Assembly (NCBI GenBank): GCA_026874595.1
Contig: CM049310.1
Coordinates: forward strand, 250,001 to 314,000
Direction of reading: 5' to 3'
Origin: Sipunculus nudus
Lineage: Eukaryota; Annelida; Sipuncula; Golfingiida; Sipunculidae
DNA length: 64,000 nt
Shown: piece by piece, positions 37,614 to 50,650 of the stretch
Position numbering within the stretch: the stretch's first letter is position 1
Layout of the letters: the number at the start of each line of letters is the position of its first letter
The notes under the pieces: model-generated
What the model was told of the DNA's origin: nothing
What the model saw: only the letters and a program-made list of their open reading frames with translations
The model's database searches: none
Position numbers and translations under genes: made by a program

Positions 37614-39146
37614 GTTAGCGGCTATGTTTAAACACATTTGCTTCTACGTTATCTCTTCAACTGTTACGGATATCTTCTCGCATCAAGAATTCTCATCAAG
37701 AATTGCGTTTCTATTTCATCGGATTCTGCACTTGCGTGTTATCATTATTGAATATCTTTGTTATCAAATTGTCATAAATATTCAATTGAATATCTTCATG
37801 ATTTAATTGTCATGATAATCACATTCCTTTCTTATGTCCCTTATACCATGCAGAAACACATTTCCAGGGCTGTCTTGGGCACAACAGCAGAAACGAAAGC
37901 CTTATCGGTCTACAAGAGTTGCAGACGGGCATTGACGTTCTCCTCACCAATACTTTATTATTCGTGTTTTAGTTACCCAAACCTCGTTTGTCATCGGGAA
38001 CAAGATCCATTATTATTGGATTCCATGTTTCATTTTCTGATTACTGTAAACATCAGATGTAAAGACCAACTCTTTTGTAAGAATGCAAAAGCTCTTTAAA
38101 AGTACATTAGACCCCATGAAATATACTTCATTTAACCCTAGCTTAGCGATCATTCTGCCCATCGGATTCCGCATTTGCGTGTTATGATTACTGATTTGCT
38201 TCATTATTAAATTGTCATGAATATTCAAATTCCTTTCTTATGTCGCTTATACGATGCACAAACCCCTACCAAGTCTGTCTTGTGCACGATCAGTAAAATC
38301 GAATGCCTTATCGGTTAAACTAGTTCTGTACAGGCATTGACGTTCTCCTCACCAATATATATAATCGTTTACTTTATTATTCGTGTTTTAGTTACTCAGA
38401 CCTTGTTTTACATCAGGAGAGGCACCACTTACTGTTGGATTCAATATTTGTGATTACTAAGTCAGCATCACATCTAAAGACCAAATCTTTTGAAACAATA
38501 CCAAAGCTCTTTTAAAAACATCAGACCCCATGAAATGTTTATAATTTAAACCTGGCTCAGCGTAAATTCAGCCTGAAGATTTAAGATTCGAAGAAGCACC
38601 TCTGTAAATCTAAATTGTACACGTATATGAATGACTGAATAACATCGGTTTTTTTTTCAAAGCGTGGCTCTTTTGATTAGGTTCTTGCTTTTAAAATGAC
38701 CATATCGCCCGATGGGTTTCTGTTTCCTAATGGCCAATGCTTCTGTCTCGCTAAGACATGTGAGAACGAGGTAATTTTGCGTGGGTGCATACATTTAACA
38801 AATGACCATATGGCCCAATAGGGTTGGTTTTCTTTTCTAATGTGCCATGTTTCTTTCACGCGTACACATGAATTTCAAAATTTCTTTGAAACTGTATATT
38901 CAATCAATAAACTGATCCAATTTAAAGGGGGGCATATCAGAAGAGCAGAAACAAAGCGTTCCTGATAATGTCATTTAGCTTGTCATGGGCACGCAAAGAA
39001 AGGTTTGCTCGAACTGAGTCCCTAATGGCCGTTTCGTTTCAACTTACAATGGATATCGCACTCATGAATGCCACCTTGCAAGTGCACGTGAGAAAGGCAT
39101 AATTGTGCTTTCGAACAGGTCAGGACCATTACGCTGCAGCGTCCAA

Positions 39147-39220
39147 GGCCGGTTAGCTCCGTTGGTTAGAGCATCGTGCTGATAACGCGAAGGTCGCGGG
39201 TTCGACCCCCGTGCTGGCCA
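39147..39220 (+). pseudogene. Decayed tRNA-Ile(GAT)
   Basis: Same changes as at 26108, 2222 bp after the previous copy. Confidence 0.82.
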
Positions 39221-39751
39221 AGGAAACTTCTTTTGCTGGGATCTGTCAGACCGACGCATTGCACGGGTTTAATGTCAGCCGGAATTAATCGCTGGAACGA
39301 GGACCTTACACCAAGCCGTTCTTAGCGAGACCTTGACTTTTTCCATTTTCTCTCATGATTCGTCCGAAAGAAGGAAACCTTATTTAATTTATTTACTTCT
39401 AGTAACACGCACTGCAACGGTCGACTGGGTGCTCTGTTATCCGCCCATAAACTGTGTGCAGATACACGTTTTTCTTTTTATCAAGATTTAATTGGCTCGC
39501 ATGCATTTATTAATTATCTTTCACAAGAGATGTAGTTTCGCAGTTGGGAAATTAGTTGTCATGAAATCCACCAGTTGTCACTGCAGTCAATGAGTGTGCA
39601 CTCACCTGCTGATGCAACATATATGTGAACTGTATACAAATGAAGGGGCAAAATAAGCAATTAACCCTGGTGATAGTATACACTGCATACCACAGACAGT
39701 ACAGTAAAGGAACATACGAAGCGGACTGCATACAGACCAACAAAAGGGAAT

Positions 39752-39835
39752 TGTCAGAAGTGGGATTCGAACCCACGCCTGGAGAACCAGACTGCGACCT
39801 AAACGCAGCGGCTTAGACGGCTCGGCCATCCTGAC
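39752..39835 (-). pseudogene. Decayed tRNA-Leu, anticodon TAG
   Basis: Identical to the copy at 26713, exactly 2222 bp after the previous one. Confidence 0.82.
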
Positions 39836-41368
39836 GTTAGCGGCTATGTTTAAACACATTTGCTTCTACGTTATCTCTTCAACTGTTACGGATATCTTCT
39901 CGCATCAAGAATTCTCATCAAGAATTGCGTTTCTATTTCATCGGATTCTGCACTTGCGTGTTATCATTATTGAATATCTTTGTTATCAAATTGTCATAAA
40001 TATTCAATTGAATATCTTCATGATTTAATTGTCATGATAATCACATTCCTTTCTTATGTCCCTTATACCATGCAGAAACACATTTCCAGGGCTGTCTTGG
40101 GCACAACAGCAGAAACGAAAGCCTTATCGGTCTACAAGAGTTGCAGACGGGCATTGACGTTCTCCTCACCAATACTTTATTATTCGTGTTTTAGTTACCC
40201 AAACCTCGTTTGTCATCGGGAACAAGATCCATTATTATTGGATTCCATGTTTCATTTTCTGATTACTGTAAACATCAGATGTAAAGACCAACTCTTTTGT
40301 AAGAATGCAAAAGCTCTTTAAAAGTACATTAGACCCCATGAAATATACTTCATTTAACCCTAGCTTAGCGATCATTCTGCCCATCGGATTCCGCATTTGC
40401 GTGTTATGATTACTGATTTGCTTCATTATTAAATTGTCATGAATATTCAAATTCCTTTCTTATGTCGCTTATACGATGCACAAACCCCTACCAAGTCTGT
40501 CTTGTGCACGATCAGTAAAATCGAATGCCTTATCGGTTAAACTAGTTCTGTACAGGCATTGACGTTCTCCTCACCAATATATATAATCGTTTACTTTATT
40601 ATTCGTGTTTTAGTTACTCAGACCTTGTTTTACATCAGGAGAGGCACCACTTACTGTTGGATTCAATATTTGTGATTACTAAGTCAGCATCACATCTAAA
40701 GACCAAATCTTTTGAAACAATACCAAAGCTCTTTTAAAAACATCAGACCCCATGAAATGTTTATAATTTAAACCTGGCTCAGCGTAAATTCAGCCTGAAG
40801 ATTTAAGATTCGAAGAAGCACCTCTGTAAATCTAAATTGTACACGTATATGAATGACTGAATAACATCGGTTTTTTTTTCAAAGCGTGGCTCTTTTGATT
40901 AGGTTCTTGCTTTTAAAATGACCATATCGCCCGATGGGTTTCTGTTTCCTAATGGCCAATGCTTCTGTCTCGCTAAGACATGTGAGAACGAGGTAATTTT
41001 GCGTGGGTGCATACATTTAACAAATGACCATATGGCCCAATAGGGTTGGTTTTCTTTTCTAATGTGCCATGTTTCTTTCACGCGTACACATGAATTTCAA
41101 AATTTCTTTGAAACTGTATATTCAATCAATAAACTGATCCAATTTAAAGGGGGGCATATCAGAAGAGCAGAAACAAAGCGTTCCTGATAATGTCATTTAG
41201 CTTGTCATGGGCACGCAAAGAAAGGTTTGCTCGAACTGAGTCCCTAATGGCCGTTTCGTTTCAACTTACAATGGATATCGCACTCATGAATGCCACCTTG
41301 CAAGTGCACGTGAGAAAGGCATAATTGTGCTTTCGAACAGGTCAGGACCATTACGCTGCAGCGTCCAA

Positions 41369-41442
41369 GGCCGGTTAGCTCCGTTGGTTAGAGCATCGTG
41401 CTGATAACGCGAAGGTCGCGGGTTCGACCCCCGTGCTGGCCA
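41369..41442 (+). pseudogene. Decayed tRNA-Ile(GAT)
   Basis: Same changes as at 26108, 2222 bp after the previous copy. Confidence 0.82.
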
Positions 41443-41973
41443 AGGAAACTTCTTTTGCTGGGATCTGTCAGACCGACGCATTGCACGGGTTTAATGTCAG
41501 CCGGAATTAATCGCTGGAACGAGGACCTTACACCAAGCCGTTCTTAGCGAGACCTTGACTTTTTCCATTTTCTCTCATGATTCGTCCGAAAGAAGGAAAC
41601 CTTATTTAATTTATTTACTTCTAGTAACACGCACTGCAACGGTCGACTGGGTGCTCTGTTATCCGCCCATAAACTGTGTGCAGATACACGTTTTTCTTTT
41701 TATCAAGATTTAATTGGCTCGCATGCATTTATTAATTATCTTTCACAAGAGATGTAGTTTCGCAGTTGGGAAATTAGTTGTCATGAAATCCACCAGTTGT
41801 CACTGCAGTCAATGAGTGTGCACTCACCTGCTGATGCAACATATATGTGAACTGTATACAAATGAAGGGGCAAAATAAGCAATTAACCCTGGTGATAGTA
41901 TACACTGCATACCACAGACAGTACAGTAAAGGAACATACGAAGCGGACTGCATACAGACCAACAAAAGGGAAT

Positions 41974-42057
41974 TGTCAGAAGTGGGATTCGAACCCACGC
42001 CTGGAGAACCAGACTGCGACCTAAACGCAGCGGCTTAGACGGCTCGGCCATCCTGAC
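41974..42057 (-). pseudogene. Decayed tRNA-Leu, anticodon TAG
   Basis: Identical to the copy at 26713, exactly 2222 bp after the previous one. Confidence 0.82.
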
Positions 42058-43589
42058 GTTAGCGGCTATGTTTAAACACATTTGCTTCTACGTTATCTCT
42101 TCAACTGTTACGGATATCTTCTCGCATCAAGAATTCTCATCAAGAATTGCGTTTCTATTTCATCGGATTCTGCACTTGCGTGTTATCATTATTGAATATC
42201 TTTGTTATCAAATTGTCATAAATATTCAATTGAATATCTTCATGATTTAATTGTCATGATAATCACATTCCTTTCTTATGTCCCTTATACCATGCAGAAA
42301 CACATTTCCAGGGCTGTCTTGGGCACAACAGCAGAAACGAAAGCCTTATCGGTCTACAAGAGTTGCAGACGGGCATTGACGTTCTCCTCACCAATACTTT
42401 ATTATTCGTGTTTTAGTTACCCAAACCTCGTTTGTCATCGGGAACAAGATCCATTATTATTGGATTCCATGTTTCATTTTCTGATTACTGTAAACATCAG
42501 ATGTAAAGACCAACTCTTTTGTAAGAATGCAAAAGCTCTTTAAAAGTACATTAGACCCCATGAAATATACTTCATTTAACCCTAGCTTAGCGATCATTCT
42601 GCCCATCGGATTCCGCATTTGCGTGTTATGATTACTGATTTGCTTCATTATTAAATTGTCATGAATATTCAAATTCCTTTCTTATGTCGCTTATACGATG
42701 CACAAACCCCTACCAAGTCTGTCTTGTGCACGATCAGTAAAATCGAATGCCTTATCGGTTAAACTAGTTCTGTACAGGCATTGACGTTCTCCTCACCAAT
42801 ATATATAATCGTTTACTTTATTATTCGTGTTTTAGTTACTCAGACCTTGTTTTACATCAGGAGAGGCACCACTTACTGTTGGATTCAATATTTGTGATTA
42901 CTAAGTCAGCATCACATCTAAAGACCAAATCTTTTGAAACAATACCAAAGCTCTTTTAAAAACATCAGACCCCATGAAATGTTTATAATTTAAACCTGGC
43001 TCAGCGTAAATTCAGCCTGAAGATTTAAGATTCGAAGAAGCACCTCTGTAAATCTAAATTGTACACGTATATGAATGACTGAATAACATCGGTTTTTTTT
43101 TCAAAGCGTGGCTCTTTTGATTAGGTTCTTGCTTTTAAAATGACCATATCGCCCGATGGGTTTCTGTTTCCTAATGGCCAATGCTTCTGTCTCGCTAAGA
43201 CATGTGAGAACGAGGTAATTTTGCGTGGGTGCATACATTTAACAAATGACCATATGGCCCAATAGGGTTGGTTTTCTTTTCTAATGTGCCATGTTTCTTT
43301 CACGCGTACACATGAATTTCAAAATTTCTTTGAAACTGTATATTCAATCAATAAACTGATCCAATTTAAAGGGGGCATATCAGAAGAGCAGAAACAAAGC
43401 GTTCCTGATAATGTCATTTAGCTTGTCATGGGCACGCAAAGAAAGGTTTGCTCGAACTGAGTCCCGAATGGCCGTTTCGTTTCAACTTACAATGGATATC
43501 GCACTCATGAATGCCACCTTGCAAGTGCACGTGAGAAAGGCATAATTGTGCTTTCGAACAGGTCAGGACCATTACGCTGCAGCGTCCAA

Positions 43590-43663
43590 GGCCGGTTAGC
43601 TCCGTTGGTTAGAGCATCGTGCTGATAACGCGAAGGTCGCGGGTTCGACCCCCGTGCTGGCCA
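43590..43663 (+). pseudogene. Decayed tRNA-Ile(GAT)
   Basis: Same changes as at 26108. One G is lost from the upstream GGGGGG run near 43370, which explains the 2221-bp monomer. Confidence 0.82.
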
Positions 43664-44194
43664 AGGAAACTTCTTTTGCTGGGATCTGTCAGACCGACGC
43701 ATTGCACGGGTTTAATGTCAGCCGGAATTAATCGCTGGAACGAGGACCTTACACCAAGCCGTTCTTAGCGAGACCTTGACTTTTTCCATTTTCTCTCATG
43801 ATTCGTCCGAAAGAAGGAAACCTTATTTAATTTATTTACTTCTAGTAACACGCACTGCAACGGTCGACTGGGTGCTCTGTTATCCGCCCATAAACTGTGT
43901 GCAGATACACGTTTTTCTTTTTATCAAGATTTAATTGGCTCGCATGCATTTATTAATTATCTTTCACAAGAGATGTAGTTTCGCAGTTGGGAAATTAGTT
44001 GTCATGAAATCCACCAGTTGTCACTGCAGTCAATGAGTGTGCACTCACCTGCTGATGCAACATATATGTGAACTGTATACAAATGAAGGGGGAAAATAAG
44101 CAATTAACCCTGGTGATAGTATACACTGCATACCACAGACAGTACAGTAAAGGAACATACGAAGCGGACTGCATACAGACCAACAAAAGGGAAT

Positions 44195-44278
44195 TGTCAG
44201 AAGTGGGATTCGAACCCACGCCTGGAGAACCAGACTGCGACCTAAACGCAGCGGCTTAGACGGCTCGGCCATCCTGAC
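44195..44278 (-). pseudogene. Decayed tRNA-Leu, anticodon TAG
   Basis: Same changes as the copy at 26713. It opens the second short monomer, and its flank has GGGGGAAAATAAG instead of GGGGCAAAATAAG. Confidence 0.82.
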
Positions 44279-46124
44279 GTTAGCGGCTATGTTTAAACAC
44301 ATTTGCTTCTACGTTATCTCTTCAACTGTTACGGATATCTTCTCGCATCAAGAATTCTCATCAAGAATTGCGTTTCTATTTCATCGGATTCTGCACTTGC
44401 GTGTTATCATTATTGAATATCTTTGTTATCAAATTGTCATAAATATTCAATTGAATATCTTCATGATTTAATTGTCATGATAATCACATTCCTTTCTTAT
44501 GTCCCTTATACCATGCAGAAACACATTACCAGGGCTGTCTTGGGCACCATCAGTAGTAACGAAAGCCTTATCGGTCTACAAGAGTTGCAGACGGGCATTG
44601 ACGTTCTCCTCACCAATACTTTATTATTCGTGTTTTAGTTACCCAAACCTCGTTTGTCATCGGGAACAACATCCATTATTATTTGATTCCATGTTTCATT
44701 TTCTGATTACTGTAAACATCACATGTAAAGACCAACTCTTTTGAAAGAATGCAAAAGCTCTTTAAAAGTACATTAGACCCCATGAAATATACTTCATTTA
44801 ATCCTAGCTTAGCGATCATTCTGCCCATCGGATTCCGCATTTGTGTGTTATGATTACTGATTTGCTTCATTATTAAATTGTCATGAATATTCAAATTCCT
44901 TTCTTATGTCGCTTATACGATGCACAAACCCCTACCAAGTCTGTCTTGTGCACGATCAGTACAATCGAATGCCTTATCGGTTAAACTAGTTCTGTACAGG
45001 CATTGACGTTCTCCTCACCAATATATATAATCGTTTACTTTATTATTCGTGTTTTAGTTACTCAGACCTTGTTTTACATCAGGAGAGGCACCACTTACTG
45101 TTGGATTCAATATTTGTGATTACTAAGTCAGCATCACATCTAAAGACCAAATGTTTTGAAACAATACCAAAGCTCTTTTAAAAACATCAGACCCCATGAA
45201 ATGTTTATAATTTAAACCTGGCTCAGCGTAAATTCAGCCTGAAGATTTAAGATTCGAAGAAGCACCTCTGTAATTCTAAATTGTACATGTATATGAATGA
45301 CTGAATGACATGAGTTTATTTTTTCAAAGCGCCGACTGAGGCGTGGCACTTTTGATTAGGTTCTTGCTTTTAAAATGACCATATCGCCCGATGGGTTTCT
45401 GTTTCCTAATGGCAAATGCTTCTGTCTCGCTAAGACATGTGAGAACGAGGTACTTTTGCGTGGGTGCATACATTTAACAAATGACCATATGGCCCAATAG
45501 GGTTGGTTCTCTTTTCCAATGTGCCATGTTTCTTTCACGCGTACACATGAATTTCAAAATTTCTTTGAAACTGTATACTCAATCAATAAACTGATCCAAT
45601 TTAAAGGGGGGCATATCAGACGAGCAGAAACAAAGAGTTCCTGATAATGTCATTTAGCTTGTCATTTAACGAGGACCTTACACCAAGCCGTTCTTAGCGA
45701 GACCTTGACTTTTTCCATTTTGTCTCATTATTCGTCCGAAAGAAGGAAACTTTATTTAATTTATTTACTTCTAGTAACACGCACTGCAACGGTCGACTTG
45801 GTGCTCTGTTATCCGTCCATAAACTGTGTGCAGATACACGTTTTTCTTTATGTCAAGATTTAATTGGCTCGCATGCATTTATTAATTATATTTCACAAGA
45901 GATGTAGTTTCGCAGTTGGGAAATTAGTTGTCATGAAATCCACCAGTTGTCACTGAAGTCAATGAGTGTGCACTCACCTGCTGATGCAACATATATGCGA
46001 ACTGTAAACAAATGAAGGGGCAAAATAAGCAATTAAACCCTGGTGATAGTATACACTGAATACCACAGGCAGTACAGTAAAGGAACATACGAAGCGGACT
46101 GCATACATACCAACAAAAGGGAAT
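44195..46124. repeat. Short class-3 monomer (1930 bp), tRNA-Ile deleted
   Basis: Same deletion junction with TT filler at 45666-45667 and same CATCAGTAGTAACG variant as the monomer at 26713. The two are 17482 bp apart and look like copies of one ancestor rather than separate deletions. Confidence 0.92.
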
Positions 46125-46208
46125 TGTCAGAAGTGGGATTCGAACCCACGCCTGGAGAACCAGACTGCGACCTGAACGCAGCGCCTTAGACCGCTCGGCC
46201 ATCCTGAC
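46125..46208 (-). tRNA. tRNA-Leu-CAG: tRNA-Leu(CAG)
   Basis: Intact reference sequence at the right end of the second short monomer, as at 28643 after the first. Confidence 0.96.
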
Positions 46209-47741
46209 GTTAGCGGCTATGTTTAAACACATTTGCTTCTACGTTATCTCTTCAACTGTTACGGATATCTTCTCGCATCAAGAATTCTCATCAAGAATTG
46301 CGTTTCTATTTCATCGGATTCTGCACTTGCGTGTTATCATTATTGAATATCTTTGTTATCAAATTGTCATAAATATTCAATTGAATATCTTCATGATTTA
46401 ATTGTCATGATAATCACATTCCTTTCTTATGTCCCTTATACCATGCAGAAACACATTTCCAGGGCTGTCTTGGGCACAACAGCAGAAACGAAAGCCTTAT
46501 CGGTCTACAAGAGTTGCAGACGGGCATTGACGTTCTCCTCACCAATACTTTATTATTCGTGTTTTAGTTACCCAAACCTCGTTTGTCATCGGGAACCAGA
46601 TCCATTATTATTGGATTCCATGTTTCATTTTCTGATTACTGTAAACATCACATGTAAAGACCAACTCTTTTGTAAGAATGCAAAAGCTCTTTAAAAGTAC
46701 ATTAGAACCCATGAAATATACTTCATTTAACCCTAGCTTAGCAATCATTCTGCCCATCGGATTCCGCATTTGCGTGTTATGATTACTGATTTGCTTCATT
46801 ATTAAATTGTCATGAATATTCAAATTCCTTTCTTATGTCGCTTATACGATGCACAAACCCCTACCAAGTCTGTCTTGTGCACGATCAGTAAAATCGAATG
46901 CCTTATCGGTTAAACTAGTTCTGTACAGGCATTGACGTTCTCCTCACCAATATATATAATCGTTTACTTTATTATTCGTGTTTTAGTTACTCAGACCTTG
47001 TTTTACATCAGGAGAGGCACCACTTACTGTTGGATTCAATATTTGTGATTACTAAGTCAGCATCACATCTAAAGACCAAATCTTTTGAAACAATACCAAA
47101 GCTCTTTTAAAAACATCAGACCCCATGAAATGTTTATAATTTAAACCTGGCTCAGCGTAAATTCAGCCTGAAGATTTAAGATTCGAAGAAGCACCTCTGT
47201 AATTCTAAATTGTACACGTATATGAATGACTGAATAACATCAGTTTTTTTTTCAAAGCGTGGCTCTTTTGATTAGGTTCTTGCTTTTAAAATGACCATAT
47301 CGCCCGATTGGTTTCTGTTTCCTAATGGCCAATGCTTCTGTCTCGCTAAGACATGTGAGAACGAGGTAATTTTGCGTGGGTGCATACATTTAACAAATGA
47401 CCATATGGCCCAATAGGGTTGTTTTTCTTTTCTAATGTGCCATGTTTCTTTCACGCGTACACATGAATTTCAAAATTTCTTTGAAACTGTATATTCAATC
47501 AATAAACTGATCCAATTTAAAGGGGGGCATATCAGAAGAGCAGAAACAAAGCGTTCCTGATAATGTCATTTAGCTTGTCATGGGCACGCAAAGAAAGGTT
47601 TGCTCGAACTGAGTCCCTAATGGCCGTTTCGTTTCAACTTACAATGGATATCGCACTCATGAATGCCACCTTGCAAGTGCACGTGAGAAAGGCATAATTG
47701 TGCTTTCGAACAGGTCAGGACCATTACGCTGCAGCGTCCAA

Positions 47742-47815
47742 GGCCGGTTAGCTCCGTTGGTTAGAGCATCGTGCTGATAACGCGAAGGTCGCGGGTTCGA
47801 CCCCCGTGCTGGCCA
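47742..47815 (+). pseudogene. Decayed tRNA-Ile(GAT)
   Basis: Same changes as at 26108, the first Ile copy after the second short monomer. Confidence 0.82.
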
Positions 47816-48346
47816 AGGAAACTTCTTTTGCTGGGATCTGTCAGACCGACGCATTGCACGGGTTTAATGTCAGCCGGAATTAATCGCTGGAACGAGGACC
47901 TTACACCAAGCCGTTCTTAGCGAGACCTTGACTTTTTCCATTTTCTCTCATGATTCGTCCGAAAGAAGGAAACCTTATTTAATTTATTTACTTCTAGTAA
48001 CACGCACTGCAACGGTCGACTGGGTGCTCTGTTATCCGCCCATAAACTGTGTGCAGATACACGTTTTTCTTTTTATCAAGATTTAATTGGCTCGCATGCA
48101 TTTATTAATTATCTTTCACAAGAGATGTAGTTTCGCAGTTGGGAAATTAGTTGTCATGAAATCCACCAGTTGTCACTGCAGTCAATGAGTGTGCACTCAC
48201 CTGCTGATGCAACATATATGTGAACTGTATACAAATGAAGGGGCAAAATAAGCAATTAACCCTGGTGATAGTATACACTGCATACCACAGACAGTACAGT
48301 AAAGGAACATACGAAGCGGACTGCATACAGACCAACAAAAGGGAAT

Positions 48347-48430
48347 TGTCAGAAGTGGGATTCGAACCCACGCCTGGAGAACCAGACTGCGACCTAAACG
48401 CAGCGGCTTAGACGGCTCGGCCATCCTGAC
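48347..48430 (-). pseudogene. Decayed tRNA-Leu, anticodon TAG
   Basis: Same changes as the copy at 26713. Confidence 0.82.
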
Positions 48431-49963
48431 GTTAGCGGCTATGTTTAAACACATTTGCTTCTACGTTATCTCTTCAACTGTTACGGATATCTTCTCGCAT
48501 CAAGAATTCTCATCAAGAATTGCGTTTCTATTTCATCGGATTCTGCACTTGCGTGTTATCATTATTGAATATCTTTGTTATCAAATTGTCATAAATATTC
48601 AATTGAATATCTTCATGATTTAATTGTCATGATAATCACATTCCTTTCTTATGTCCCTTATACCATGCAGAAACACATTTCCAGGGCTGTCTTGGGCACA
48701 ACAGCAGAAACGAAAGCCTTATCGGTCTACAAGAGTTGCAGACGGGCATTGACGTTCTCCTCACCAATACTTTATTATTAGTGTTTTAGTTACCCAAACC
48801 TCGTTTGTCATCGGGAACCAGATCCATTATTATTGGATTCCATGTTTCATTTTCTGATTACTGTAAACATCACATGTAAAGACCAACTCTTTTGTAAGAA
48901 TGCAAAAGCTCTTTAAAAGTACATTAGAACCCATGAAATATACTTCATTTAACCCTAGCTTAGCGATCATTCTGCCCATCGGATTCCGCATTTGCGTGTT
49001 ATGATTACTGATTTGCTTCATTATTAAATTGTCATGAATATTCAAATTCCTTTCTTATGTCGCTTATACGATGCACAAACCCCTACCAAGTCTGTCTTGT
49101 GCACGATCAGTAAAATCGAATGCCTTATCGGTTAAACTAGTTCTGTACAGGCATTGACGTTCTCCTCACCAATATATATAATCGTTTACTTTATTATTCG
49201 TGTTTTAGTTACTCAGACCTTGTTTTACATCAGGAGAGGCACCACTTACTGTTGGATTCAATATTTGTGATTACTAAGTCAGCATCACATCTAAAGACCA
49301 AATCTTTTGAAACAATACCAAAGCTCTTTTAAAAACATCAGACCCCATGAAATGTTTATAATTTAAACCTGGCTCAGCGTAAATTCAGCCTGAAGATTTA
49401 AGATTCGAAGAAGCACCTCTGTAATTCTAAATTGTACACGTATATGAATGACTGAATAACATCAGTTTTTTTTTCAAAGCGTGGCTCTTTTGATTAGGTT
49501 CTTGCTTTTAAAATGACCATATCGCCCGATGGGTTTCTGTTTCCTAATGGCCAATGCTTCTGTCTCGCTAAGACATGTGAGAACGAGGTAATTTTGCGTG
49601 GGTGCATACATTTAACAAATGACCATATGGCCCAATAGGGTTGTTTTTCTTTTCTAATGTGCCATGTTTCTTTCACGCGTACACATGAATTTCAAAATTT
49701 CTTTGAAACTGTATATTCAATCAATAAACTGATCCAATTTAAAGGGGGGCATATCAGAAGAGCAGAAACAAAGCGTTCCTGATAATGTCATTTAGCTTGT
49801 CATGGGCACGCAAAGAAAGGTTTGCTCGAACTGAGTCCCTAATGGCCGTTTCGTTTCAACTTACAATGGATATCGCACTCATGAATGCCACCTTGCAAGT
49901 GCACGTGAGAAAGGCATAATTGTGCTTTCGAACAGGTCAGGACCATTACGCTGCAGCGTCCAA

Positions 49964-50037
49964 GGCCGGTTAGCTCCGTTGGTTAGAGCATCGTGCTGAT
50001 AACGCGAAGGTCGCGGGTTCGACCCCCGTGCTGGCCA
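49964..50037 (+). pseudogene. Decayed tRNA-Ile(GAT)
   Basis: Same changes as at 26108. A short deletion in the trailer gives ACTTTTTGC, a stronger T-run than in other copies. Confidence 0.82.
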
Positions 50038-50566
50038 AGGAAACTTTTTGCTGGGATCTGTCAGACCGACGCATTGCACGGGTTTAATGTCAGCCGGAAT
50101 TAATCGCTGGAACGAGGACCTTACACCAAGCCGTTCTTAGCGAGACCTTGACTTTTTCCATTTTCTCTCATGATTCGTCCGAAAGAAGGAAACCTTATTT
50201 AATTTATTTACTTCTAGTAACACGCACTGCAACGGTCGACTGGGTGCTCTGTTATCCGCCCATAAACTGTGTGCAGATACACGTTTTTCTTTTTATCAAG
50301 ATTTAATTGGCTCGCATGCATTTATTAATTATCTTTCACAAGAGATGTAGTTTCGCAGTTGGGAAATTAGTTGTCATGAAATCCACCAGTTGTCACTGCA
50401 GTCAATGAGTGTGCACTCACCTGCTGATGCAACATATATGTGAACTGTATACAAATGAAGGGGGAAAATAAGCAATTAACCCTGGTGATAGTATACACTG
50501 CATACCACAGACAGTACAGTAAAGGAACATACGAAGCGGACTGCATACAGACCAACAAAAGGGAAT

Positions 50567-50650
50567 TGTCAGAAGTGGGATTCGAACCCACGCCTGGAGA
50601 ACCAGACTGCGACCTAAACGCAGCGGCTTAGACGGCTCGGCCATCCTGAC
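50567..50650 (-). pseudogene. Decayed tRNA-Leu, anticodon TAG, last of its kind
   Basis: Same changes as the copy at 26713, with the GGGGGAAAATAAG flank seen at 44195. It opens the third short monomer. All Leu copies to its right are intact. Confidence 0.82.

Larger units (their letters stand above)
30864..44194. repeat. Homogenised class-2 block, six near-identical 2222-bp monomers
   Basis: Five monomers of exactly 2222 bp and one of 2221 bp follow each other. They share the class-2 marks: TTTTGTAAG after the first spacer repeat, a 12-bp deletion beside the T-tract (AAAGCGTGGC), CTCGCATC before the 12-bp duplication, and decayed copies of both tRNAs. Variation is limited to a few bases, such as CAAAACAAG against CAAAATAAG near the left two monomers and CCATTAACT in one. 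This is the most uniform part of the array, and all the tRNAs in it look non-functional. Confidence 0.88.
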
